From contig NZ_FNAC01000016.1 of NCBI RefSeq assembly GCF_900101705.1, positions 1 through 64,000 on the forward strand: 64,000 nucleotides of DNA. Reading direction: 5' to 3'. This document shows positions 26,417-34,715 of this stretch, piece after piece. Position numbers and translations under genes: made by a program. Position 1 is the stretch's first letter, and each line of letters starts with the position of its first letter. Below the pieces are notes generated by a model. It saw only the letters and a list, made by a program, of their open reading frames with translations, searched no databases and was not told the origin of the DNA. Origin of the DNA: Algoriphagus faecimaris (GTDB lineage: Bacteria > Bacteroidota > Bacteroidia > Cytophagales > Cyclobacteriaceae).

Positions 26417-26863
26417 ATGAACGAATCTATCTCAGAAATCAATATTTCATATAGACCTAATCACAAAAATAAAAGTTTAGGGTCTATCAGAAGCTCTTCA
26501 GATGCCTACAGGGTATTGAAAGAGCTATACAATCAAGACCTGATCTGTGCAAGAGAAGAATTCATCATTCTGTATCTCAATAATGGAGGTAGGATTTTGG
26601 GTTATTTTAGAGCATTTACAGGAGGTATATCAAGTGTTACCTGTGACATGAAGATAATCCTTGGTGTGGGGTTAAAAAGCCTTGCTACCAGCGTTATTTT
26701 AAGTCATAATCATCCTTCAGGGAATTTGAAACCATCTTCTAGTGATTTAAATCTTACCAAGAGAGTAGCAAAAGGATGCAAGGTGATGGACATTCATCTA
26801 TTTGATCATTTGATTCTTTCAGATGAAGGGTATTTCAGCTTTGCAGATGAAGGATTAATCTAA
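26417..26863 (+). CDS. RadC-like JAB-domain protein
   Basis: The 148-residue protein has the JAMM zinc motif SHNHPSGNLKPSSSD and the upstream RVLKELYNQDLICAREEF typical of the RadC C-terminal domain. It lacks the N-terminal HhH part of chromosomal RadC, as is usual for mobile-element RadC-like proteins. The role is unclear despite the name: no DNA-repair activity is established for the family. The ATG at 26417 is preferred to the TTG at 26411. Confidence 0.85.
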   Translation: MNESISEINISYRPNHKNKSLGSIRSSSDAYRVLKELYNQDLICAREEFIILYLNNGGRILGYFRAFTGGISSVTCDMKIILGVGLKSLATSVILSHNHPSGNLKPSSSDLNLTKRVAKGCKVMDIHLFDHLILSDEGYFSFADEGLI

Positions 26864-26889
26864 TTTTAAAAACTATAAATTGAATCAAA

Positions 26890-27399
26890 ATGAAAAATCT
26901 ATTATTCTCAATTCTTGGGCTCTTGCTTAGCCTGAGTAATTCCTACAGTCAAGCTTCATTTCAAAATCAGGACATTTCTATTCAATGGGAGTGCAATCCT
27001 AAAATGAGTCAAAGGCAAGGAAGTAACGTGTATTATACATGTAATTACCAAAAAGCTGGGCAGGTCTATATTTTCAGTATTTCTGTAATTGATCTCTCCA
27101 AGGATCTTACTCAATTCTCAAGTACTCGTGAAACTTATATTTCTAGTTTCTTGGCAAATATTAAGGAAGGAGTTTTGAGCAGTGGAGGTAGATTAATTTC
27201 TACTGGAAAGATCCTTTCTCAAAATTCAGTTCAATATGTCAGCACAGCTAGGGTTGATTCAGAACTGACTATGAAGGAATGCACTGCTGCATTTATTTTG
27301 GGAAAGAATGCTTATCTGATAAATCTGAGTGGAAACGTGGTGAACCCAAAAGTTGAATCAGAATTCCTTAACTTAGTAAAAAGTATCAAATCAAATTAA
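26890..27399 (+). CDS. Secreted hypothetical protein, 169 aa
   Basis: The N-terminus is a clear signal peptide (MKNLLFSILGLLLSLSNSYS, cut before QASF). The mature part is about 148 residues, probably alpha/beta, with three Cys (WECNP, YYTCNYQ, KECTAAF). No family is recognised. It is the last gene of the island, 27 bases after radC and before the right integrase arm site. Confidence 0.55.
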   Translation: MKNLLFSILGLLLSLSNSYSQASFQNQDISIQWECNPKMSQRQGSNVYYTCNYQKAGQVYIFSISVIDLSKDLTQFSSTRETYISSFLANIKEGVLSSGGRLISTGKILSQNSVQYVSTARVDSELTMKECTAAFILGKNAYLINLSGNVVNPKVESEFLNLVKSIKSN

Positions 27400-27416
27400 T
27401 GTTTAACCAGGTTGTA

Positions 27417-27433
27417 CCACTGAATATCCACTG
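27417..27433 (+). repeat. Candidate integrase arm-binding sites, right end
   Basis: CCACTG at 27417-27422 and at 27428-27433, 5 bases apart, as in the left-end pair at 7408-7424; the flanks agree too (CCACTGAAT before, GAAAA or AAAA after). It lies 66 bases inside the right repeat. Confidence 0.55.
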
Positions 27434-27456
27434 GAAAAACATCATCAAAAAATAAA

Positions 27457-27483
27457 GCCCTGTAAATTAAGTCTTTACAGGGC
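27457..27483 (-). terminator. Island-supplied tmRNA terminator
   Basis: A perfect 10-bp stem (27457-27466 with 27474-27483) is followed on the minus strand by a T-rich tract (TTTATTTTTT). It lies 17 bases beyond the tmRNA 3' end, inside the island, and so replaces the chromosomal terminator at 7084-7118. Confidence 0.7.
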
Positions 27484-27499
27484 CTATTTAATCTAAAAC

Positions 27500-27680
27500 G
27501 TGGAGCTGGCGAGATTCGAACTCGCGTCCAGATAAGGAAACACCGTACCGTCTACATGCTTAGTCACCTGTTGGTTTTTCGACTAGATTATGCTGGATGA
27601 CACACCTGAACCTAGCTTATCGATTGATCTTAGAACGGCTTAATCGCATCACCGCTCGCAGTCTGACCTGATCGACACCT
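27500..27680. repeat. attachment-site repeat, right copy (within the tmRNA gene)
   Basis: Identical over 181 bases to 7119-7299; identity stops at 27681 versus 7300 and before 27500 versus 7119. It forms the 3' part of the intact tmRNA gene. Confidence 0.92.
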
Positions 27681-27901
27681 CGGATCCACCCGGATCAGAC
27701 CACAGGTGGTGAGATGTGGCCGGGGAATCCGCCACGGCGGACTCAACCCTTTAAGCTTTCTATCCCGTAAAGGTTAGATTAGGCAGCCATGGCGTAAGAA
27801 TTTTCGCCATTTATGGTTCGTATGAATCTTTCAAGGCCGTACATACTCCAGCCTGCATGCGAGCCCGATCTTTACACTTACTGTCAAAACCGGTCAGCCC
27901 C
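27501..27901 (-). ncRNA. ssrA: tmRNA (trans-translation RNA), tag GENSYAMAA
   Basis: On the minus strand the RNA starts GGGGCTGACCGGTTTTGACA at 27901 and ends with the T-arm GTTCGAATC and CAGCTCC plus discriminator A at 27501. GGGGCTG pairs with CAGCTCC as acceptor stem; CCA is not encoded. The tag frame runs 27808 to 27779: GGC GAA AAT TCT TAC GCC ATG GCT GCC TAA, giving G-E-N-S-Y-A-M-A-A. It rescues stalled ribosomes and marks the product for proteolysis. Its 3' part is the integration site of the island to its left. Confidence 0.95.
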
Positions 27902-27917
27902 ATTTCATTACGGATGA

Positions 27918-27945
27918 CAAAAGTAATTCAATTTTGGTTCCCAAA
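27918..27945 (-). promoter_or_regulatory. Promoter of the tmRNA gene
   Basis: Reading the minus strand, TACTTTTG (27925-27918) fits the Bacteroidota -7 box TAnnTTTG, with a TTTG (27945-27942) 16 bases further upstream as a possible -33 box; the spacing is shorter than the usual 19-20. The mature RNA begins 17 bases after the -7 box. Confidence 0.55.
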
Positions 27946-28162
27946 AAGAAATTTCTCATTCCACTGCCTGCTATTGAGCTGAGAAGATGATTGAGGGAGA
28001 TTTTTTTAATCTGTAAAAATTATAATCTCCTTTCGCCAAAGCAAATGGCAACCTTTGCTCATCCCAAAATAATCCCTCTAATTCTTAAGGGCTTTTGGAA
28101 ATTCTTTTGGATTGTGTCTTTTTCAAGGGCTCCAAATAAACAGATTTTTATATCTTGCAGCG

Positions 28163-29889
28163 ATGGAAAATTTCGTTGTTTCGGCAAGAAAATATAGACC
28201 GGCTAACTTCAAAAGTGTGGTGGGGCAGCAGCATATTACTACTACGCTGCAGAATGCCATTAAAAACAACCATTTGGCTCAGGCCTTTCTGTTTTGTGGT
28301 CCTAGAGGAGTAGGCAAAACCACCTGCGCCAGAATTTTGGCCAAAACCATCAACTGTGAAAACAGAGGAAGTGATCAGGAAGCCTGTGGCACCTGTGAGT
28401 CTTGTGTCTCTTTTGCCAATAACTCTTCCTTCAATATTTACGAGCTAGATGCTGCTTCAAACAACTCGGTAGATGATATCCGAAACCTGGTGGATCAGGT
28501 GAGGTATGCTCCTCAAAAAGGTCAGTACAAGGTTTATATCATTGATGAGGTGCACATGCTCTCGAATCAAGCCTTCAATGCTTTTTTGAAAACGCTTGAG
28601 GAGCCTCCAAAGTATGCCATTTTTATTTTGGCCACCACGGAAAAGCATAAAATTATACCCACTATTCTTTCTCGATGTCAGATCTTTGATTTCAATCGAA
28701 TTCAAATCAAGCACATTGCAGAGCATTTGAAGTACATCGCAGATAAGGAAAACGTGGAATATGAGGAGGAGGCCTTGCGATTGATCGCCACCAAAGCAGA
28801 TGGAGCGCTTCGGGATGCCCTTTCTATTTTTGACCTGATTGTCACCTACTCAGCAGGAAAGAAAGTCACTTATCATGAGACGATTTCTAATCTTCATATA
28901 CTCGATTACGATTATTATTTCAAAGTCGTTGATGCCCTAGTGGCTGGAGATATTTCTCAGACACTATTGATTTTTGATGAGATATTGAAAAAAGGCTTTG
29001 ATGGACACAATTTCATTGTCGGTCTGACAGAGCATTTTCGAGATTTATTGGTGTCACAAGATGTGGTTACTTTGGACCTGATCGAAGTTTCAGATTCCGT
29101 GAAGGAGCGCTACCTTCAGCAAACCCAATCAGCGAGTCAGTCCTTTTTGCTTTCTGCACTGAATATCGCCAATCAATGCGACATCCACTACAAATCTAGT
29201 AAAAACCAAAGGCTACACGTGGAATTGGCGCTGATGAAAATGGCAAAGTTGCCTGAAGCTCTCAGCCTGGCCGCTCTTGTAGTAGAGGACTCAAAAAAAA
29301 AAGCCTAGCAGCTGAACTTAAAGAAGAAGCTGCTTCTATAGCTACCCCCGCAGTAGCAAAGCTAGGAGTAAAAACCACTCCTATTCAGAAAACTATTTCC
29401 ATTCCTACAAGTCTTTCTCATACTAAAAAGATCGTCAGAGAACAGGTACAAGAGGCTGTACCCGAAAAGGTGGAGGAAGAAAAGAAACCAATTGAGTTTG
29501 TCTCTACGACCGAAAATCAAAAAAGTATCACTCAAGAGCTTCTAGAGCAAGTACTACCTTTCATTAAGGAGCAATTCAAATCAGAAGGTAAAAACCTTGA
29601 ACTGGCCATTTTGAATCAAGCCCTGCAGGTTCAGGAAAATGAGCTTGTAGTAGAAGTGATGGGACATGTACAGGAAGAAATCGCTCAGAAAATGAAGCCT
29701 GAATTGATTCGTTTGATACGCGAACGGGCAGGGGTGGGGCAGTTCACTTTTTCAATAGTAACTAAAGAAGAAATCGCCACACAGTCTTCTAAACTTTATA
29801 CAGATTCTGATAAGTTTAGATTTTTGACCGAAAAGCATCCTGCACTGAAGGAGTTTTCAAAAAGGTTTGGATTGGAGACAGATTACTAA
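28163..29889 (+). CDS. dnaX: DNA polymerase III gamma/tau subunit, expressed with a -1 frameshift
   Basis: The clamp-loader ATPase starts at ATG 28163 (MENFVVSARKYRP). It has Walker A GPRGVGKTT, four zinc Cys (NCEN..EACGTCESC), DEVHMLSNQAFNAFLKTLEE and the sensor 1 region FILATTEKHK. The zero frame ends at TAG 29306-29308 right after an A10 run and gives a 381-residue gamma-like form. A -1 step at 29302 opens a frame to TAA 29887-29889, giving about 575 residues with a variable linker and a C-terminal domain (ELLEQVLPFIKEQFKSEGKN) that should be the tau part contacting polymerase. The last 4 bases overlap the convergent DUF3078 gene. Confidence 0.88.
29285..29334 (+). promoter_or_regulatory. 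dnaX recoding signal: SD-like motif, A10 slippery run, stem-loop
   Basis: GAGG at 29285-29288 lies 8 bases before A AAA AAG (29297-29303), part of an A10 run (29293-29302). The zero-frame TAG follows at once. A stem with perfect 7-bp arms AGCAGCT (29307-29313) and AGCTGCT (29328-29334) starts 4 bases after the slip site. These three parts match the layout of the Escherichia coli dnaX -1 frameshift cassette; polymerase slippage on the run, as in Thermus, is an alternative. Confidence 0.7.
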
Positions 29890-30878
29890 AAATCCAAAGA
29901 AATCCCAAAGTTTATTAGATTCTGAAGCTGTACGGCCTGTTTGGAAGAGCCGTCTTCTTGGCGTATAAACACCTCCTCATCATAGATGAGCACGGTTTCG
30001 ATTCGGGTTGAGATGTATTTATTGACCTTCATTCGGACGATGGAGTTGAAATTGACGACCATATTTCCGAAGCTTTCATAATTGGAAAAGAGGTTAATGT
30101 CAGCCTTCCAGGTGATATTTTCCATCAATTGAAAATCAGAGACGGACGCTGCAAATGATACTCCTGCCTCAGCCCTTACATTTTCTCCCGGTGTCACCCC
30201 AAAGGCTCCTGCATTGCTCAGGGAGTCGTTCATCACGATGGTGAATCGGCCGGTAAATGGAGATACAATCATCGAAAGCTTACCTTTCTTCTCATAGGTT
30301 TTTCGGTAATTCAGACCGGTGGAGGATTGGATATAGCCTGGAGAGAGAAGGTCTGAGATTTTGGTCCTTACATCATTTTCACTTCCTGCGGGTCTGCTGT
30401 ACTTGTACCCTTCAAGGAGTTGGGCTCTTGCATCGATCTGAGTCGACAGGTAGAGCATTTCTGAAATTTCTCGGCCGTAATTACTAACAAAGTTAAAATT
30501 GTCATTGGTCTTTCTGGTTTTAAAATCTCGGTCTGATTGCCTGTTAAAACCTAAGTTTATATTCACCTGAGTATCCCACACTTTTTTGTCTTTCTTATAA
30601 TTGGCGAAAAGGGAAACCCCTGTATTAAGGGCAAAAGAGCTCGCTCCCCCTGCAGCCCAATTGGTCAGTGTTACTTGCTGAATATTTAAGTTGTAATTTC
30701 CTCCGGTCTTCCAAAAAATTTCCTTTATAGGTTCATCTATCAGTAATGAGTCGCCTAGCATCAGAAGGGTATCTCCTGCTATGAGTACTGTGTCAGGGAT
30801 GATCTGTCTATCTTGGGCTACTGACTCGAGAGTCAGGCAAAAGTATAACAGCCCTACCATAAGTAGAAAATGACGCAT
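29886..30878 (-). CDS. DUF3078 outer-membrane-type protein
   Basis: The 330-residue protein has a signal peptide (LLMVGLLYFCLTLESVAQ). After a short linker comes WKTGGNYNLNIQQVTLTNWAAGG, the typical start of DUF3078, a Bacteroidota family predicted to form a beta-barrel. Alternating strands with aromatic ends continue to the C-terminal Phe (NFGISLDF), as in outer-membrane proteins. Function is unknown. Convergent with dnaX (4-base overlap), 17 bases downstream of the transglycosylase gene on its own strand, so probably co-transcribed with that gene. Confidence 0.78.
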   Translation of the reverse strand: MRHFLLMVGLLYFCLTLESVAQDRQIIPDTVLIAGDTLLMLGDSLLIDEPIKEIFWKTGGNYNLNIQQVTLTNWAAGGASSFALNTGVSLFANYKKDKKVWDTQVNINLGFNRQSDRDFKTRKTNDNFNFVSNYGREISEMLYLSTQIDARAQLLEGYKYSRPAGSENDVRTKISDLLSPGYIQSSTGLNYRKTYEKKGKLSMIVSPFTGRFTIVMNDSLSNAGAFGVTPGENVRAEAGVSFAASVSDFQLMENITWKADINLFSNYESFGNMVVNFNSIVRMKVNKYISTRIETVLIYDEEVFIRQEDGSSKQAVQLQNLINFGISLDF

Positions 30879-30895
30879 AGAAAATAGGAGTGAAA

Positions 30896-32470
30896 TCAGG
30901 GTTTGAAGATAGTTAATTTCTGACCAACGCTGATGATATTTTGACTTCCGATTTGGTTCCAGTTTTTGATTTGATCTACGGTAACACCGTATTTTTTACT
31001 GATCGCATAGAGCGTTTCTCCTGGAGAAACAGTATGGGATAGCTGACTGGACTGCGCTGAAGGTGTTGCGCTTTTGGGAGTAGAGACTTCCTTTGCAGGA
31101 GTAGGTGAAGAAGCTTCAGGCTTGGCTTGGGCTACTCTTTGGGTTTGATTTATTTTTACAATCGGAATATCCTCTCCACGCTTTCTATGGTCTTGAAGAT
31201 TGAGTACCATTCCCGCTTTCAAATCCCTGTCCTTTCGGATTCTGTTTTTTGCTTTCAGAGAAGAGAGTTTGATGCCGTATTTTTGGGAGATGCTCCAGAG
31301 TGTTTCTCCAGCCTGGACTACGTGGGTTTCTACTGCCGCTTTTGGTTTCTTTTTCTGTGTATAATAGTATTTACCGGCTTCGATGGATTCGTCTGAGTCA
31401 AGGTCATTTAGTCTTCTGAGTTTTCGCTCCTTGATACCTACTTGATCTGCAAATTGCTCCACAGAAGTGGTTTTGGCAGCCTGAACTCCATCAAGATTAT
31501 TGATAGTGATTTGATTAGGTTGAGTAGCCCGCTGTGTATTACCCTCGATTTTCGGGAAAGCATCCATGGGACCTGCTGCTAGGGTAGTAGTAGCTTTTTC
31601 TGGGCTTGGTTTAGGTTCTGGCTGCGATTTTATGACTGCCGGCTGATAATCTGGAGAGACTTCTTCAATGTAAAACAAGGAGAAATTCCCTGCCGGAATC
31701 CGACCATTCGAAGTCCACTTATTCATTTCTTTTAAGTGATCTTCACTGACTTGGTATCTCTTTGCTAAAGTGGATAGATTAGTAGGTCCCTGGACCTTTA
31801 CTTCCACTAGTCGCTGCCTCGAGGATGTCAATATTGCCAGCTGGTTTTCGAAGGCTATTTTATGCGCCAAAAACTTCTTGAAATACCAATGACTATTTCG
31901 GTCAATATCCATTACTTTTTGGCCATTGTAGCGGTTGCCAAAATAGGATTTTGCTCCGCCCAATCCCATTTGATAGGAGACCAAGGCACAGACCCAGTTG
32001 TCAAATGAATTATTGTGTTTTTTTAGGTATAACCCAGCTCCACGGCTCGAGGTGACGATATTTTTCCGCTCGTCTATCTGGTTGTCTACGCGGAGAAATA
32101 CCTCCTCTGCAGTACCTTGTTTGAATTGCCAAAAACCGACTGCATTTGAGGTAGAAACCGCATCAGCGATGAGTCCACTTTCTTGGATGACCAAGTATTT
32201 TAAGTCCAAGGGTACACCCACCGCTTTGAGCTCGCGCTCCACATAGGGCATAAATAAATTGACACGGTCTAGTTTTACTTTGAAATAGGAGGGATTGCGA
32301 TAGAGCGCGTCGACATCCAGTTGAATTTCCCTTCTTGCTTGCGGATTTATTCGGATGATCATATCCGCAAATTCGAGCTCAGCAGGTACTTGAGGGGTTT
32401 GCGCCTGAGTCAAAAGGGGTAGTATAAAAAGAAGGCTAAAAGTGAGTTTTAGTATTTTTTTTTTTCTCAT
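30896..32470 (-). CDS. MltD-like lytic transglycosylase with LysM repeats
   Basis: The start chosen is the ATG at 32470 (MRKKKILKLTFSLLFILPLL), which puts the signal peptide at the N-terminus; the longer frame adds 12 residues. The 524-residue enzyme has an SLT domain with catalytic Glu in VIQESGLIADAV and the motif NAVGFWQFKQGTAEE. LysM modules follow at about 235-275, 395-440 (HVVQAGETLWSISQKYG) and 480-524 (HTVSPGETLYAISKKYG). It should cleave peptidoglycan glycan strands in the periplasm. Confidence 0.88.
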   Translation of the reverse strand: MRKKKILKLTFSLLFILPLLTQAQTPQVPAELEFADMIIRINPQARREIQLDVDALYRNPSYFKVKLDRVNLFMPYVERELKAVGVPLDLKYLVIQESGLIADAVSTSNAVGFWQFKQGTAEEVFLRVDNQIDERKNIVTSSRGAGLYLKKHNNSFDNWVCALVSYQMGLGGAKSYFGNRYNGQKVMDIDRNSHWYFKKFLAHKIAFENQLAILTSSRQRLVEVKVQGPTNLSTLAKRYQVSEDHLKEMNKWTSNGRIPAGNFSLFYIEEVSPDYQPAVIKSQPEPKPSPEKATTTLAAGPMDAFPKIEGNTQRATQPNQITINNLDGVQAAKTTSVEQFADQVGIKERKLRRLNDLDSDESIEAGKYYYTQKKKPKAAVETHVVQAGETLWSISQKYGIKLSSLKAKNRIRKDRDLKAGMVLNLQDHRKRGEDIPIVKINQTQRVAQAKPEASSPTPAKEVSTPKSATPSAQSSQLSHTVSPGETLYAISKKYGVTVDQIKNWNQIGSQNIISVGQKLTIFKP

Positions 32471-32530
32471 CGTTATTCGTGGACTCATGTAAGCTTTTTC
32501 ACGCAAAAATGATTCCTAAAATTACCTGTC

Positions 32531-33175
32531 CTAATACTTCCTGATCATCATGAGTCCATCTCGGATAGGAAGTAGGCAGTTTTCAACTCGTTTATCATCA
32601 GCGACCATCTGGTTAAATTCCAAAATTGCCTTGGTATCCTTATCCGTTTTTTGGCCTTCTTGCTGTATTACTTTGCCTGACCAGAGTACATTGTCCGCGA
32701 GAATTATGCCTCCTGAAGGCACTCGGTCTATGATCAATTGGTAATACTGAGCATTATTTTTTTTGTCTGCATCGATAAATACAAAATCAAAAGAACCCTC
32801 GAGCTGGGGGATGAGGTCTAGAGCATTTCCCAGTCGATAGTCGATTTGATTAGCATAGCCACTTTCACTAAAAAATCCCCGGACCATGTGTTCCAGCTCG
32901 TCATTTTTATCAAGTGTGATCAATTTGCCGGTACTGCTCAGTCCTCTAGCCATGCAAATAGCTGAATATCCTGTGTAGGTGCCGATTTCAAGTATGGTCT
33001 GTGGCCGGTGCATTTTCACCAAAACCTGTAAAAACTTACCTTGCAAGTGTCCAGAAAGCATTCTTGGCATGAGGACTTTTGCCTGAGTTTCACGTACTAC
33101 TTTTTTCAAAAGAGCATCTTCTTCAGTGCTGTGATTTTCGCAATAGGAAAGTAATTCGGGGGCGATAAATTCCAT
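32531..33175 (-). CDS. O-methyltransferase, caffeoyl-CoA OMT-like
   Basis: The 214-residue class I SAM-dependent methyltransferase shows ILEIGTYTGYSAICMARGL for SAM binding, SFDFVFIDADKKN (metal-binding Asp) and ILADNVLWSGKV, all typical of the Methyltransf_3 family. The cellular substrate in bacteria is generally unknown. It is 2 bases downstream of the M16 peptidase gene on the same strand and 60 bases upstream of the transglycosylase gene, so these minus-strand genes may share transcripts. Confidence 0.88.
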   Translation of the reverse strand: MEFIAPELLSYCENHSTEEDALLKKVVRETQAKVLMPRMLSGHLQGKFLQVLVKMHRPQTILEIGTYTGYSAICMARGLSSTGKLITLDKNDELEHMVRGFFSESGYANQIDYRLGNALDLIPQLEGSFDFVFIDADKKNNAQYYQLIIDRVPSGGIILADNVLWSGKVIQQEGQKTDKDTKAILEFNQMVADDKRVENCLLPIRDGLMMIRKY

Positions 33176-33177
33176 GA

Positions 33178-34404
33178 TTAATTGGGTAAATAAGTGAGGT
33201 AGCTCAATTGCTCCGGCTCAAAAATTTCGCCTGCAATCTCTAGCAGTTCCTCTGCATTGGTCGTTCTGATTTGTTCGAAAATTAGCTCAAGTGGATCGAT
33301 TTTGCCATGATCGATAAGGCTTTTGCCATAGACAAGCATCAATGCAGCATACATCTCCTCAGCCATGGCCATTTGACCGATCGCTTGCTCTTTGGCCATG
33401 TGAAGCTGCATGCTGCCCAATTTTTTATTTCTTAATTTTTTCAACTCTCGCATGACGATTTGTTCGGATTTCCGAAGGGATTTTTCTTCTGTGCCAAAAA
33501 ATATTCCGAAAAAACCCGTATCAGAAAAAGGCTGATAGGTGGATTCTATGCTGTAAACATAGCCGTATTTTTCCCGTAATGCCAAATTGAGACGGCTGTT
33601 CATGGACGGTCCGCCAAGAATATTGTTTAAGAGAAAAAGTTTATACCTATTGGGGTGAAATTGGGAGTAGGCGGGCCTTCCGATTCCGACTAGGGCTTGA
33701 GATATTTCACGGTTGGTTGTTTTTGATTGGGGTTGAAAATGTTTGAAAGGGCTTCTTGTGTAAAGTGTTCGTTTGGAAGGGATTTGATTCAAAGGACCTT
33801 CTATGGCTCGTAGTGCCTTAGCAAATGAAATATTTCCTACGATAGAAAATACAATTTGACTGGTATCTAGACGGCTGGAAATGAAATCAAAGAAATCTTG
33901 CTGTGAAAAATTTCTGACTGTGTTTTCGTTTCCAAGAATATTTCTACCCAAGGCATGATTATCAAAAACCAACTCATCTAATTCATCCTGTATCGAGTCA
34001 TCAGGAGAGTCTCTATACATCGCCATTTCCTCCAAGATTACTTGCCGTTCTTTTTCAATCTCTTTAAGAGGAAAGGTTGAGTTGAAGGTGATATCAAAGA
34101 GCAAATCGGCCGCCTTGGGGTAATGCTCCTTCAAGACGGAGGCATAAAAACAGATTTTTTCTTTGGTCGTATAGGCATTTAATTCTCCACCGAGAGACTC
34201 GAGACGGTTGATGATATGAAAGGTTTTTCTCCTTTTGGTTCCTTTAAAAGCCATGTGCTCCCAAAAATGAGCCAAGCCCTCCTGCTCTTTGGTTTCATCT
34301 CGACTCCCTATATTTAGGACAAACCCACAATGAACCAATCGGGTATGTGTGACTTCTTGATGCACGATACGGATGCCATTTGCCAGCTCTTTGATTTGAA
34401 TCAT
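33178..34404 (-). CDS. M16-family zinc peptidase (processing-peptidase-like)
   Basis: The 408-residue protein has the inverted zinc motif HFWEHMAFKGTKRR (HxxEH) near residue 48 with a distal acidic ligand in the following helix (EIEKERQVILEEMAMYRDSP). A C-terminal M16 domain (GGPSMNSRLNLALREKYGYVYSIES) follows. Size and order fit mitochondrial-processing-peptidase-like bacterial M16B enzymes of the PqqL/YmxG type. No signal peptide is seen, so it acts in the cytoplasm. The start is ATG at 34404; the methyltransferase gene follows after 2 bases. Confidence 0.87.
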   Translation of the reverse strand: MIQIKELANGIRIVHQEVTHTRLVHCGFVLNIGSRDETKEQEGLAHFWEHMAFKGTKRRKTFHIINRLESLGGELNAYTTKEKICFYASVLKEHYPKAADLLFDITFNSTFPLKEIEKERQVILEEMAMYRDSPDDSIQDELDELVFDNHALGRNILGNENTVRNFSQQDFFDFISSRLDTSQIVFSIVGNISFAKALRAIEGPLNQIPSKRTLYTRSPFKHFQPQSKTTNREISQALVGIGRPAYSQFHPNRYKLFLLNNILGGPSMNSRLNLALREKYGYVYSIESTYQPFSDTGFFGIFFGTEEKSLRKSEQIVMRELKKLRNKKLGSMQLHMAKEQAIGQMAMAEEMYAALMLVYGKSLIDHGKIDPLELIFEQIRTTNAEELLEIAGEIFEPEQLSYLTYLPN

Positions 34405-34465
34405 GAATTCGATTTTGTAATCAAGGTAATTAAATTCCTCTTTTATTTTCTCTGAAGGAATAATC

Positions 34466-34484
34466 TTAAGTTTGTGAAACTTAA
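34466..34484. promoter_or_regulatory. Perfect dyad overlapping a -7-like box, between M16 and pepP-type genes
   Basis: TTAAGTTT-GTG-AAACTTAA is a perfect 8+8 bp inverted repeat. The plus strand contains TAAGTTTG, a match to TAnnTTTG, but no good -33 box. The 311-base gap 34405-34715 otherwise shows nothing beyond AT-rich sequence. It may be an operator or a factor-independent terminator stub. Confidence 0.35.
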
Positions 34485-34715
34485 AAATCTATTGATTCTC
34501 CTCAACAGGGAAGGCGAGGATTTAGTTTTCTTTACTGAAAGCTTTTATCTTCTAGTTGCTTCCCTTTAATATTTTTAAGTTCAAAGCCTGTTCTAAAGCT
34601 TGATTTCTCTTAATTTCAAGCTCTACTCTGTAAACATCATACCAAAAAAACATGAGCCTTTAAGCAGGAGCAAGGGCCATCATTAATACAATCGAATAAT
34701 AGAAAGAATAATCTT

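Larger units (their letters stand above)
7119..27680. mobile_element. Integrated genomic island (about 20.4 kb) at the tmRNA gene
   Basis: The island is bounded by a 181-bp perfect direct repeat (7119-7299 and 27500-27680) that corresponds to the 3' part of the tmRNA gene. It carries a tyrosine integrase at the left end and paired CCACTG motifs inside both ends. The repeat spacing implies an excised circle of 20,381 bp. Cargo is defence-like (type I RM, HEPN/Toprim protein, helicase-like protein) plus a phage-like recombination module. There is no relaxase, coupling protein, VirB-type gene, replicase or virion gene among its coding regions, so it is best called a mobilisable or satellite-like integrative element. 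Use of tmRNA 3' ends by tyrosine integrases is well known. Confidence 0.88.

Noticed and set aside
29470-29889. Independent gene starting at 29470
   Set aside because: The frame is open without a stop from 29302 and continues dnaX in the -1 frame; the internal ATG is not a credible gene start.
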